Part shown: positions 15,917 through 24,653 of the stretch, one piece after another
Numbering within the stretch: the first letter of the stretch is position 1
Layout: each line of letters begins with the position of its first letter
DNA from: Bacteroidales bacterium
GTDB lineage: Bacteria; Bacteroidota; Bacteroidia; Bacteroidales; UBA1556
Reading direction: 5' to 3'
Assembly: GCA_016937295.1 (NCBI GenBank)
Contig: JAFGWF010000022.1
Location: 1-48,496 of the forward strand
DNA length: 48,496 nt
Translations under genes and position numbers: made by a program
Notes under the pieces: generated by a model
The model's input: the letters and a program-made list of their open reading frames with translations, nothing else
Database searches by the model: none
What the model was told of the DNA's origin: nothing

Positions 15917-16407
15917 TAATTATTGAAAACTTTGTCGCCTACCAAATAGGATTTTAAAAACATCACTCTAACGTTGGCGAGTTCGGCATTTATAGATTTA
16001 ATATCGTATTGAAGTAATATTCCTTCCTCCAATAACTCAATTCTATCACACAAGCGATCCAGAATGAAAATCCAATCATAGTTGTCATCATCTAGTATCG
16101 AGGCTCGGTCTTCAAGAACAACTTGTAACTCTCTCATTAAAGATTCATTATTTATATAAAACAAAAAATTGAGCCCATTAGAATCGTTATAAAAATCTAT
16201 TTTCAGCGATCCTTTAAATGCAGAATGAGAACAAACTGATTCATATAAATTGACTACACTAGTGATTATATTGCTGAAATATTCATTGTAAATATTCATT
16301 TCATCACACACACTCTCAACAAATGACTCCAGCTTATAGACATCTAAGCCACAAGAATCTAAAAACAAAGTCTGAACATTACTATTCATATCGTTAACAT
16401 TATTCAT
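15916..16407 (-). CDS. Uncharacterised protein, possibly a degenerate GHKL ATPase
   Basis: This 163-aa soluble protein is acidic. The stretch NIITSVVNLYESVCSH (about 44-59) resembles an N box of HATPase/RsbW-like anti-sigma factors (N-x-x-x-A-V-x-E-A-x-x-N-A), but the key second Asn is not obvious, and the later LCDRIELLEEGILLQYDI (about 120-137) could be the strand and helix after a lost G box. In Bacteroidota the gene between DUF4175 and ybeY is often labelled ATP-binding protein, from memory; that position is the main support. It is 16 nt from the DUF4175 stop and overlaps ybeY by one base. If it is a GHKL fold, nucleotide binding is probably weak or lost. Confidence 0.5.
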   Translation of the reverse strand: MNNVNDMNSNVQTLFLDSCGLDVYKLESFVESVCDEMNIYNEYFSNIITSVVNLYESVCSHSAFKGSLKIDFYNDSNGLNFLFYINNESLMRELQVVLEDRASILDDDNYDWIFILDRLCDRIELLEEGILLQYDIKSINAELANVRVMFLKSYLVGDKVFNN

Positions 16408-16423
16408 TAAAACTATAAAACTA

Positions 16424-19400
16424 CTAATCCAAATAACTGTTTACTAGTCTTTTATAAAAAGTCTTTAAATTTGGAGGAACAGTTTTTATCATATCGGTAT
16501 CTTCCTTATAAAACTCTTTATACTTCAAAATTAAATTTTTGTTACTATCTTCAGGATTTTTTCCTTCAACAGATTTCCGTTTTTCATCCATTTCTCTTTC
16601 CCGATCCGCTCTTTCACTTTCTAAAAGTCGCGTAATTATTTCTTTCTGGCGTTTCAAACTTTCAGCAGTAATCATTTTGTTTACCAATTCCGTTTCAATT
16701 TGTTCCATCTGACGAGCAGCTTCACCAAGCGAACCCGCTTCTTTCAGCTTGCCTTCTTTAGCCACCTGCTCACGATATTCTTGAAGCATCTTACGTAAAG
16801 CTTCCTGCTGGGCTGCCATTCGTGCCATCTCCTCACTCAGTTTTTCCCCACCTTTACCGGATTGACTTCCTTTATCTTTCGGTCCTTTTCCCTGTTGTTC
16901 CATGCCTTTTTTCATCTGCTCCATCTGCTTCTGTAGTGCTTGTTGCATCTCACGCATACTTTTGATTTTTGCTTGACCACCAGAACCAGGCTTAGGATTT
17001 TTACAACTACCTTTTCCCGACTTCGACTGCATCTGTTGTTGTTGCATTTGATTTAACGCCTCTGATAACATCAAGGCTAAATTATTTACCGAAGTCATTA
17101 TAAATTGCTGATTTGATGTTGATTGATTAATTGAATTACGAGAAGTAGGACCAATGGTATTAAGCTCTTTTAAGGCTAAAAAAGACGCCTCACTATGTTG
17201 TGCAATAGCTTTTAATTCGCGGCTAACGACTGGATCTATTGAGGGATTACGCAAGGCTATTTTTTTCAGTGAATCTTCTACCATCATAATATCGTCCATA
17301 ATACGCTTTTGCTCCTCGATAAAACTTGGAAACTTTGGATCACGATTGGAAGTAAACCTAACTTTATTAATCAAATTTTCCTGATTAAAACTGATTTCTA
17401 ATAAATTATGTAAAATGTTTTTTAGATTTTCTATATCCTCCCCCTCTGAATCTTGCTGCATACTTTCCTGAGCGTTTTCCAATTGTTCTGACAACTTTTG
17501 CATGGATTCCATTGCATTTTGCTGATTTTTCGCCCCTTCTTTCTGCTTACCTTGCTTTAAAGATTGCTCACTTTCATTCAGGTTTTGCTCAATTTCGGCC
17601 TCCTGCTTTTCTGTATTTGGTAACTTATTTGGCTCTTTTAAATCGTTGTTGGCTTTTCGTAACGAGTCCATATTGTTTTGCAACTTCTTGAACTCTTCAC
17701 CTATTGCCTCTTGTTTCTCTAACTCCTCATCTTTCGACATTTTTTCCGAATCCAAGAGCTTTTTTTGCTCCTTTTCCAACTCATTAAGTTTATCAATATT
17801 CTGCTGTAGTAAATTATCAAATTTAAGTTGTTTCATCATTTCAAGCTCTCTTTCGAGTTGTTCTTTTAAATATTCTGAATCAAACTTCATTTGTTCTAAC
17901 CCTTTCTCAATATCTTCCTTTTTGGTATTATTCTCAACCATTTTCTTCATTTCCTCAAGCATAAGTTTCATCTCAGGTGTTAAAACCTCCTCTAACAGCT
18001 TGGCTAATTCTTCTTGCTTTTTTTGAAGTTCCTCTGTTTGCTTTAGCTCATTCTTTACCTTTTCGCTATTCTGATTGAATTGCTCTGTGCTTTTTTCAAT
18101 ATTTTTTTGCAATTCATTAAATTTATCTAACAAATTACTGAGCTGATTTTTATCTTCCCATTCCAACTCTTTTTTACCTCGAATTTTCTGTTGCAATTGC
18201 TCCACTTGTTTAAATAGTTCAGCGGCTTTTTCAACTTGATTCTGCATTGCATCGGTCAACAGTTTCTCGCGATTTTGGGCATCTTGCAACAGCTCCTCAT
18301 TCGATTTTTGATATTTAGAAAAAATAGCTGAACGAGATATCTTAGGTCCATTAACAGCATCATTATCAGCAACTACAAAGGAGTAACTAATAACGGAATT
18401 ATCTTTTGCTTGAACATCGGAGAAATCAAAAAAATGATAAAAATCCTGACCAGAAGTGTAGTTCGATATTTCCATTGAAGAAAAAATAGTTGTGTCTTTA
18501 TCCGATAGAGTTTTAAAGTTTACTTCAAACTTTAAGGAAGAAAAACCATAATCATCCTTAATAAAACCCTTAAAGAACTTGCGATTCTCAAATACCGAAT
18601 CGGTAAACTCAGTAACCCTTACTTCCGGAAATTCATCCTTAATTATTCTTATGGGAAAAAGTATCGTATCTGAAATAGTTTCGAAACCATGCGGTATAAA
18701 TTGTAATTCCGTAGAAGATTTTATTCTATTCAGTTTTAACCTAAAAGGTGAAGGTAGAGTAAAAAAATCCAAACCGGACACAACATAAACCGTGTCTGTA
18801 TTCTTACTTTTTAACTTGAAAATCAAATTAGTTCCTTCAGGCACAGTTAACTCAGAAACGCGATTAAAGATTTCGTTAGTTTTTTGAATATAACTTGGGT
18901 ACTGCGTTTCGACATCAATGTTCAAAATTTTCGGAACCAACACCAAATTCAAGTAGTATTTTTCAGAATAAAAGCCGTCAGCAAAAAATTGGAATTCAAT
19001 ATCTTCTGTAATATTTTCTATTTGATGAAAAAAACGAACCGATGATTCCTTGTTCATCAAATACTCGCTACCGTTGACAAGTAAAAGAACGTCGGATGGA
19101 ACCGTTTTTCCAACAAGTTTCAAACTAACTTTAAAGTTTTCCTTTTCAATAACAGATAAGTCTGAGTTTAATAGCACAAATTTAAATGGAGCAGGGGGAA
19201 TGAATGTGCTGTCATAAAAGATTATGCGCTGGGCTGGAGCTGTTACGATTGTAGGAAAACCTAGGGCTAAACTAATAATTATGGCCAAGGGAGGCAATGC
19301 GTATTTAAGATACTTTTTGTTAAGCCTCAACCGGATAGAATTTTTAAAGCGAATAATACCAAACGTTCTAACTCGTTGTTCTACAGAAGCATTTAGCAGC

Positions 19401-19783
19401 GAAATTTGATCCGACGAAACGAAATTAGCCGACTCAAAAAGCTGAATCGTGTTGAAAATTTTATCTTTAATTTCATCGAACAATGAGCCAATAAGAAGTG
19501 CTGCATCCTTGTGGGACATTGCGGGAATGACGCGATAACGTTTGAAAACGGGCACAATAATCCAATAGATAGCTGCAAATGAACTAATTAAAACAAATGA
19601 AAGTAAAAAAACCAAGCGTATTTTTTCGGAAAAATAAAAAAAATGTTCTAATAAAACAAGGAGCAGGAAGGAGGTAAGGATTAAAGATAGAAAAAACAAA
19701 ACACCACGAATCAAACGATCAAAATAATACCGATTGATAAATTCGTCGAGGTTTGCCAACAAACGAGAGTATTGTTCATTCAT
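16424..19783 (-). CDS. DUF4175-family membrane-anchored coiled-coil protein
   Basis: The 1119-aa protein begins with two close membrane helices (about 25-50 and 55-77) and a third near 160-180, then a large extracytoplasmic part with beta-rich segments to about residue 500. From there to about 1080 it is dominated by Gln/Glu/Lys-rich heptads, with repeated KMVENNTKKED, EQMQKL and QQMQQ-type stretches, that is, a long coiled coil with low-complexity KGPKDKGS-type linkers. DUF4175 proteins are conserved in Bacteroidota and have no proven function; an envelope structural or mechanical role is an inference. Its -7 box abuts the start codon, so the mRNA may be leaderless. It heads the unit leading to ybeY and mnmG. 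Confidence 0.85.
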   Translation of the reverse strand: MNEQYSRLLANLDEFINRYYFDRLIRGVLFFLSLILTSFLLLVLLEHFFYFSEKIRLVFLLSFVLISSFAAIYWIIVPVFKRYRVIPAMSHKDAALLIGSLFDEIKDKIFNTIQLFESANFVSSDQISLLNASVEQRVRTFGIIRFKNSIRLRLNKKYLKYALPPLAIIISLALGFPTIVTAPAQRIIFYDSTFIPPAPFKFVLLNSDLSVIEKENFKVSLKLVGKTVPSDVLLLVNGSEYLMNKESSVRFFHQIENITEDIEFQFFADGFYSEKYYLNLVLVPKILNIDVETQYPSYIQKTNEIFNRVSELTVPEGTNLIFKLKSKNTDTVYVVSGLDFFTLPSPFRLKLNRIKSSTELQFIPHGFETISDTILFPIRIIKDEFPEVRVTEFTDSVFENRKFFKGFIKDDYGFSSLKFEVNFKTLSDKDTTIFSSMEISNYTSGQDFYHFFDFSDVQAKDNSVISYSFVVADNDAVNGPKISRSAIFSKYQKSNEELLQDAQNREKLLTDAMQNQVEKAAELFKQVEQLQQKIRGKKELEWEDKNQLSNLLDKFNELQKNIEKSTEQFNQNSEKVKNELKQTEELQKKQEELAKLLEEVLTPEMKLMLEEMKKMVENNTKKEDIEKGLEQMKFDSEYLKEQLERELEMMKQLKFDNLLQQNIDKLNELEKEQKKLLDSEKMSKDEELEKQEAIGEEFKKLQNNMDSLRKANNDLKEPNKLPNTEKQEAEIEQNLNESEQSLKQGKQKEGAKNQQNAMESMQKLSEQLENAQESMQQDSEGEDIENLKNILHNLLEISFNQENLINKVRFTSNRDPKFPSFIEEQKRIMDDIMMVEDSLKKIALRNPSIDPVVSRELKAIAQHSEASFLALKELNTIGPTSRNSINQSTSNQQFIMTSVNNLALMLSEALNQMQQQQMQSKSGKGSCKNPKPGSGGQAKIKSMREMQQALQKQMEQMKKGMEQQGKGPKDKGSQSGKGGEKLSEEMARMAAQQEALRKMLQEYREQVAKEGKLKEAGSLGEAARQMEQIETELVNKMITAESLKRQKEIITRLLESERADREREMDEKRKSVEGKNPEDSNKNLILKYKEFYKEDTDMIKTVPPNLKTFYKRLVNSYLD

Positions 19784-19787
19784 AATG

Positions 19788-19795
19788 CAAAATTA
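19788..19795 (-). promoter_or_regulatory. -7 box abutting the DUF4175 start codon
   Basis: Minus-strand TAATTTTG (TAnnTTTG) leaves only 4 nt before ATG 19783, the same geometry as at 6616-6628. It lies in the 17-nt gap after the ABC permease stop, so the DUF4175 operon has its own start. Confidence 0.5.
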
Positions 19796-19800
19796 GCACG

Positions 19801-21027
19801 CTAATCATTGGTTTCAGCGTTAATTCTCCTTAACTGAAAACGAATTGTTATCATATTTATTACTACGAGGAAAACGAAACTAATTAAAGGAAAAAATAGG
19901 AAAATATTGCCCGATGGAACAGACAAATTAAATCCATTTTCCACAATTATTTGTATTACCCAACTGAGACCCAACTGTGATAAAATCCAGCTAAAAAGCA
20001 AAATTATAAAGAGTAAAATAGCAATAAAAAATAAATAAACCGCCAATAATTGATTGTATTGATAGCCCAGCAGTAAAACTTTTTTAATAGATTCTTTGGA
20101 ACGAAGCAAAAGGATTTCGAGACTAAAAACAAACATTAACAAAGCCAACAGAACAATAAAACCGCCAATAGTAGAAACAATTATAAAAACAATTTTCAGA
20201 AAAAAAGCGGTCTTACTATTTTTAATACGCTCATTATTAGTCTCATACCCTTTCATTTTAATAAAAGACACTATGTTAGGATTAGCGGCGTTTTGCGTTT
20301 CGATTAAAACCATCGAAGGAGAGGTGTTTTTCTCTGAAACGCCAAATTTTTCATTTGCCCAAAGCATAAAGTCCAAAGGAACGAGAATGGTATTCACTTT
20401 ATCTGTCACATCTACGATTCGAGCCGAAAAATAATGCACACCATCTTTCCCTGTAATCTTAACTTTAAACGAAACTCTTCCAATAGTTTTTGCCGAAATT
20501 TGAGGCAATCCTTGACTTGTTGCAAAACCAAAATTATACAACTTCAAATAATCACCTGGAAAAACTATAGGTATCTCTTTCTGACCCTCAATCCACTTCC
20601 AACGGCTATCGCTAATGTTTAAATATTGATCAGGGATTGCTTGAAAAAACAACTCCGTATAAAACCCCGGAACTGTTTCCGTAGCTTCGGTGTAAGCACC
20701 AATCTTAAACTGGTTGGAAACAAAAGGTGAAAGATTGAGAACAAAAGGTTGTTTGGAAATTTCGGCCAACTCGTTTTCAGTGAAACCGGAGTTGCTCAAA
20801 CTTAGCGTATTTAGCAAAGAAACCTTTTTATTTATTACAATAAAATCTTTTGCAAACAACTGATCGTCAGACATTTGGATTTGCCGAAAAACCACATATA
20901 AACCAAGGCCAAAAAAAACAATCGTGGAACCTAAAAGTAACCCAAGACCGGAAATAATAAATGCTGTCCGAGGATAATTAGACCACAAAATTTTATAAAG
21001 CAAATTTCTTTTACTACCTTTCAACAT
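19801..21027 (-). CDS. ABC transporter permease, FtsX/LolCE-like
   Basis: The 408-aa protein has an N-terminal helix (about 21-45) after a NYPRTAFIISG entry typical of LolC/LolE-like permeases, a long extracytoplasmic domain, and three C-terminal helices (about 275, 325 and 375). It forms a two-gene exporter with the ATPase gene 26 nt upstream. The likely task is moving a lipid-anchored or envelope substrate out of the inner membrane, as for LolCDE, but only one permease gene is present, so it may act as a homodimer. The upstream TTG at 21045 is open; ATG 21027 is preferred because it starts directly before the basic SKRNLLYK segment. Confidence 0.8.
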   Translation of the reverse strand: MLKGSKRNLLYKILWSNYPRTAFIISGLGLLLGSTIVFFGLGLYVVFRQIQMSDDQLFAKDFIVINKKVSLLNTLSLSNSGFTENELAEISKQPFVLNLSPFVSNQFKIGAYTEATETVPGFYTELFFQAIPDQYLNISDSRWKWIEGQKEIPIVFPGDYLKLYNFGFATSQGLPQISAKTIGRVSFKVKITGKDGVHYFSARIVDVTDKVNTILVPLDFMLWANEKFGVSEKNTSPSMVLIETQNAANPNIVSFIKMKGYETNNERIKNSKTAFFLKIVFIIVSTIGGFIVLLALLMFVFSLEILLLRSKESIKKVLLLGYQYNQLLAVYLFFIAILLFIILLFSWILSQLGLSWVIQIIVENGFNLSVPSGNIFLFFPLISFVFLVVINMITIRFQLRRINAETND

Positions 21028-21053
21028 ACTCCACTCATATAACAATTCATTTA

Positions 21054-21695
21054 TTAAAGTTTTAAAAGAAAAAAATCATCTGAAATCAGTGTTTCGGATA
21101 AACTTGTAAGAAGAATTGAAGCACGATTAGCATTGGACTCATCCAATATCAGTTGAAGGGCAATTTCGGCTGAATTTTTATCCAGATGACTAAACGGTTC
21201 ATCTAAAAGTAAAAGTTGAAAAGGCTGGCAAAGTGCACGAACTATGGCAACACGTTGTTTTTGACCATACGAAATTTTTCCGGCCGGTTTATCTTTCAAA
21301 TTACTTATACCTAAGATATTTAACCAATCCATAATCTGATTTGGAGACTTTTGTTTGGTGAGCTGATTCTTCAATAAAATGTTTTGAAACACCGTCAAAT
21401 TATTGAAAAGAGATAACCCTTGAAATACCATAGAAACCTGATTTTTGCGTAGGTTCGACCAATCTTTAAAAGAGAGCTGATGGACATTTCTATGGTCTAA
21501 AGAAATAGAACCTTCAAAATCCTTACGACTGCCATATATTAAATTCAGAAAAGTTGTTTTTCCAACTCCGGAAGCTGCACTTATTTGATATAGTTTCTCG
21601 GATTCCAACAAGAGTTTCTTATTCCAAATATTCGATTCTGAGCTAAAAATATCTCTTATTGGATGGGGAATGACATGATCTAAGAAAATTTCCAT
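21054..21695 (-). CDS. ABC transporter ATP-binding protein (LolD/FtsE-like)
   Basis: The 213-aa ATPase has Walker A AASGVGKTT (residues 40-48; the usual first Gly of GPSGSGKT is Ala), the Q-loop FQGLSLFNNL, an ABC signature ISYGQKQR (SYGQ instead of SGGQ) and Walker B LLLLDEP followed by the D-loop SHLD. It energises the permease encoded 26 nt downstream. The sequence diverges from textbook LolD at both Walker A and the signature, and the N-terminal strand region is irregular, but all catalytic residues (Lys46, Glu after Walker B) are present. It is separated from the upstream DUF4836 gene by a terminator. Confidence 0.88.
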   Translation of the reverse strand: MEIFLDHVIPHPIRDIFSSESNIWNKKLLLESEKLYQISAASGVGKTTFLNLIYGSRKDFEGSISLDHRNVHQLSFKDWSNLRKNQVSMVFQGLSLFNNLTVFQNILLKNQLTKQKSPNQIMDWLNILGISNLKDKPAGKISYGQKQRVAIVRALCQPFQLLLLDEPFSHLDKNSAEIALQLILDESNANRASILLTSLSETLISDDFFLLKL

Positions 21696-21707
21696 GGATG
21701 AGGTTTA

Positions 21708-21747
21708 TAAAAACCAAACTGCAACCTAACGAAAAGATTGCAGTTTG
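21708..21747 (-). terminator. Rho-independent terminator of the DUF4836 gene
   Basis: Perfect 10-bp inverted repeat CAAACTGCAA (21715-21724) / TTGCAGTTTG (21738-21747) with a 13-nt loop, followed on the minus strand by a T-rich run, 20 nt after the DUF4836 stop. Confidence 0.75.
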
Positions 21748-21767
21748 ATATAAAAACGATTTATTGT

Positions 21768-23444
21768 TTAATTTGCAATTGCTTCGATGTTGTTATCAAC
21801 ACTTTTAAGCATGATTTCCAAACTGTTACGACTATCATCCTTGAGCCATAAAATCATTTCGGCTTCGTAGGCTGACGATGGTTTAATTTCCAGTTTGTTA
21901 TATTCTTTCATCATGGAAGCAAACACGTCAAAATCATCAGCACCCATCATATCAACCATGGTGGTTTTCAGGCCTTCAGGATAATTATCCATATTGAGGT
22001 CTATGAATCCATAAGCTGGGAATTTCTTCAAATTATCTGCTATTTCCGATTTTGCTAAAGTTTCGCCATCATAAGCGCCATCCGTAACTTGATCTATCAA
22101 ATTTTTGTCGTTGGTGAACACTAATTTTTTACCAAAAAGTCCAAGATAACCCTCCATATTTTCATTTTGTATTGTATAGTAAGATCCTGTTTTTACTAAA
22201 AGATTGCCAGTCTTTTCGATTAAAATATTAAACAACTTGTCGTTGTTCATTTCCATAGCAACCGTAAAATAGGGAACGGGCTGCACGACAACTTTCTTAA
22301 AATCTTCAATATTCCCTTCGCCACCAGCTTGATAATAAGCCATATAATCAACCTTCTCAACCTCTTTCATGTCAATTTTATGCACATTAATAACCAACTC
22401 TCCTCCAAATTCATTGAGCGCTTCTTTTATAGTCATACCCGTTTGATTTTTAAATTCTTGGTCATACATATCCACATTCATTTGATTCTGTTCCAAAGTG
22501 CTCTTCATAATATTGAAATAGGCCAAAAAGTCGAAGGCTATTGCAAAATTTGCATGAGACTGTGAAGGCATTACTTCAAGAAGTTCGATATCAAATTTAT
22601 CCTTAATAATCTGATTATCTGACATATAAGATTTCATTTCTTCATTCAATATCGTTTTGTAACTCAAAACCATTTTACCTTTTTGAAAGTCAATGAAGAA
22701 TTGAAGCAAAACTCCTTTCATATCCACTGGCATTGCCGACTGCATCATTGCCGACTGAACTCCAGGAACGAAGTCATAGAGAACAGCGTAATCCATCCAA
22801 AAACTCAAATCCTTTTTATTGGAAGCAAAATCGCTGAAATCTTTATTGGAAACAATCGACTCCTTTTCCGATTGTTGAAAAAGCGTCATTGCTTGCGTTT
22901 TTGCCACCTCAAAATTTTGTACGCCATCCATAACGGTGAGCATCAACAATTGCTTATCGTTCCATATTAATAGAGGTGCTTCCTGATCTTCAGAAACCAT
23001 AAAACTGTATGAATTTTCACTTCCAATGGTAATCGGCTCTTCATTAGAAGCCGCAATGTCGGAAAGTAATTTCTCCACTTTAGTTTTATCGGTAAGTTGA
23101 AAATGAACTCCTACAAAATTATTTTCTCCATTTTTGAAGGTAAAAGCAACGATATCTTTCTTTAAATCAAGACCACTCTCATTGCTATTGTTCATAATAG
23201 GATCCAAAATTTTGAATGTTTCCGCCTCCTCTTGAGCTAATTCCTCCTTAAAAAGTTTATAAGCATTAGACTCGGCAAAAGTGGTATAACCAGATTTCTC
23301 ACTGATGCTTTTGCCATCAAAAACCATTACCACGGTTGCATTTGATGGGATAAAATTGTAATTACCACTTTGTTTTTTGCATGATGTCAAGCCAATAACT
23401 ACCACTATCAGCACGACACTAAAAATTTTCAATAAGTTTTTCAT
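21768..23444 (-). CDS. DUF4836-family lipoprotein
   Basis: The 558-aa protein starts with a lipoprotein signal peptide (MKNLLKIFSVVLIVVVIGLT) and a lipobox GLTSC with Cys22. The mature part opens NYNFIPSNATVVMVFDGKS, the form expected for DUF4836, in which the chain is thought to hold two related halves; matching DGKS/DMM and SFWMDY/YGFIDL segments hint at this. The family is common in Bacteroidota and of unknown function. It is probably anchored in an envelope membrane. It has its own -7 box and terminator, so it is likely monocistronic. Confidence 0.85.
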   Translation of the reverse strand: MKNLLKIFSVVLIVVVIGLTSCKKQSGNYNFIPSNATVVMVFDGKSISEKSGYTTFAESNAYKLFKEELAQEEAETFKILDPIMNNSNESGLDLKKDIVAFTFKNGENNFVGVHFQLTDKTKVEKLLSDIAASNEEPITIGSENSYSFMVSEDQEAPLLIWNDKQLLMLTVMDGVQNFEVAKTQAMTLFQQSEKESIVSNKDFSDFASNKKDLSFWMDYAVLYDFVPGVQSAMMQSAMPVDMKGVLLQFFIDFQKGKMVLSYKTILNEEMKSYMSDNQIIKDKFDIELLEVMPSQSHANFAIAFDFLAYFNIMKSTLEQNQMNVDMYDQEFKNQTGMTIKEALNEFGGELVINVHKIDMKEVEKVDYMAYYQAGGEGNIEDFKKVVVQPVPYFTVAMEMNNDKLFNILIEKTGNLLVKTGSYYTIQNENMEGYLGLFGKKLVFTNDKNLIDQVTDGAYDGETLAKSEIADNLKKFPAYGFIDLNMDNYPEGLKTTMVDMMGADDFDVFASMMKEYNKLEIKPSSAYEAEMILWLKDDSRNSLEIMLKSVDNNIEAIAN

Positions 23445-23514
23445 ATACGAATAAATTTGGTGATTGTGAATAAATTATAACAAAATAAGCTTTGACGTAA
23501 AAAATATACGGCCA

Positions 23515-23522
23515 CAAATGTA
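23515..23522 (-). promoter_or_regulatory. -7 box for the DUF4836 gene
   Basis: Minus-strand TACATTTG (TAnnTTTG), 70 nt before the ATG at 23444. Confidence 0.4.
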
Positions 23523-23562
23523 CTAAACAATTTTTTATCTAAACATGATATGAGCATTAAAT

Positions 23563-24408
23563 TTAAATTGTTTCCGAAACCCATCCATGCGGATACCATT
23601 TTGAAATTTCGTTAATATTTGAACGTAACAACATTTGAAGACCTAACTCATAAAATTTTGAAATCTCCTCAGGATGATGAGCATCTGTGCTGACAACCAT
23701 TTGAATACGGTGCTTTTTGCAATATGGCAGAAAGAATTCGTCGATAAATGCCGTGTGCCATTTTCCTTTGATTAAGCCACGCATATTAAGCTCTAAGACA
23801 GTTTTACTATCAGAAATAGTTTTCAAAAGGTCTTCCATCTCTGCAATATACCAACTTGGAAAAGGCTGATTATCAGGAAAAAATGGCTTCAAATTCATCA
23901 ACAACTTATCCACATGGCCAATAATGTCAGGCTTTCCGATAAGAATCATCTGCTTGGTTTGTTCAAAATATGATTTGATGACAAATTCAGCATCAGCCTG
24001 AAAGACGCGATGAAAATTTTTGGCAAAACTATCCGCCGAACCGTCAATAAAAAGAATCTCTTTTGATGTCGGATGCAAAACATAATGTATGGATCCGATG
24101 ACATATTGTAAGGAATATTTCTCCCTAAAAAAGTCGAAAGAAGCTATTTTATTTGGTAAGAAATCAATTTCCAAAGACTTTAATATCGTCAATTGATCTT
24201 GATATTTTTGTGTTAAATAATCGATGGTTTTTGAGTATTCATCCAATTTTTCAACAGGAACGCTCCAAGGATTATCAAAAAAAAACGGGGCATGACTTGA
24301 AAATCCAAAATGTGTAAAACCCTGATTTACAGCTTCTAAAATATATTTTTCAGGAGCTTCTTTTCCATCACAGAAAAAATTATGATTGTGGTAACCAAGT
24401 ATTTGCAT
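23563..24408 (-). CDS. PHP-domain phosphatase, histidinol-phosphatase (HisJ)-like
   Basis: The 281-aa protein begins with the PHP metal motif H-N-H (H7, H9 in GYHNHNFFCDG) and has the further ligands expected of the family: SHAPF (38-42), GSIHYV, IIGHVDK and the terminal STDAHHPEE. HisJ-type enzymes remove phosphate from L-histidinol phosphate, the penultimate step of histidine synthesis, in the cytoplasm with a trinuclear metal centre. No his gene is beside it, so the substrate is inferred only from the fold; another phosphomonoester is possible. It stands alone on the minus strand. Confidence 0.8.
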   Translation of the reverse strand: MQILGYHNHNFFCDGKEAPEKYILEAVNQGFTHFGFSSHAPFFFDNPWSVPVEKLDEYSKTIDYLTQKYQDQLTILKSLEIDFLPNKIASFDFFREKYSLQYVIGSIHYVLHPTSKEILFIDGSADSFAKNFHRVFQADAEFVIKSYFEQTKQMILIGKPDIIGHVDKLLMNLKPFFPDNQPFPSWYIAEMEDLLKTISDSKTVLELNMRGLIKGKWHTAFIDEFFLPYCKKHRIQMVVSTDAHHPEEISKFYELGLQMLLRSNINEISKWYPHGWVSETI

Positions 24409-24484
24409 AAGATTATCGTCTTAAAAACATAGCTCATTAAATTAAACTAAAATTCATCTATTATTAACTTAAATATTTAAAGCC

Positions 24485-24577
24485 ATGGTACAAAAGATTA
24501 AACAATACTACCTGTACATCATCTACGGGATTGCTATGGCTGCAATTGCAGTAATTTCGGTAATAGCAAGCCAGTAA
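24485..24577 (+). CDS. 30-residue single-span membrane microprotein
   Basis: An open frame of 30 codons starts at ATG 24485 and ends with TAA at 24575. It encodes a basic, tyrosine-rich N-terminus (MVQKIKQYYLY) and one hydrophobic helix (about 11-28, IIYGIAMAAIAVISVIAS). Its own perfect terminator follows 29 nt later, and it is the only gene in a 245-nt gap between two minus-strand genes. No -7 box is clear. The composition fits a small inner-membrane protein of the kind often missed in annotation; function is unknown. It is either a real microprotein or part of a small RNA. Confidence 0.5.
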   Translation: MVQKIKQYYLYIIYGIAMAAIAVISVIASQ

Positions 24578-24605
24578 ACGAGTAGTAACAAGCAAACAAA
24601 GAAAC

Positions 24606-24636
24606 AAAAAAGGGAGCATGAAAAGCTCCCTTTTTT
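24606..24636. terminator. Strong bidirectional terminator
   Basis: AAAAAAGGGAGC (24606-24617) / GCTCCCTTTTTT (24625-24636), perfect 12-bp arms with a 7-nt loop. It serves the microprotein gene on the plus strand and, with its flanking A run, the end of the RND operon on the minus strand (stop at 24654). Confidence 0.9.
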
Positions 24637-24653
24637 GATTTTAAATATCCATT

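Noticed and set aside
17646-18026. A 126-codon open frame on the plus strand, opposite the DUF4175 coiled coil
   Set aside because: Its serine/phenylalanine-rich product is a by-product of the Gln/Glu/Lys codons on the other strand; it has no recognisable domain and no promoter.
23448-23470. TAAATTTG on the plus strand near 23450 as a promoter
   Set aside because: It points into the antisense of a minus-strand gene with no plus-strand gene following; AT-rich chance match.
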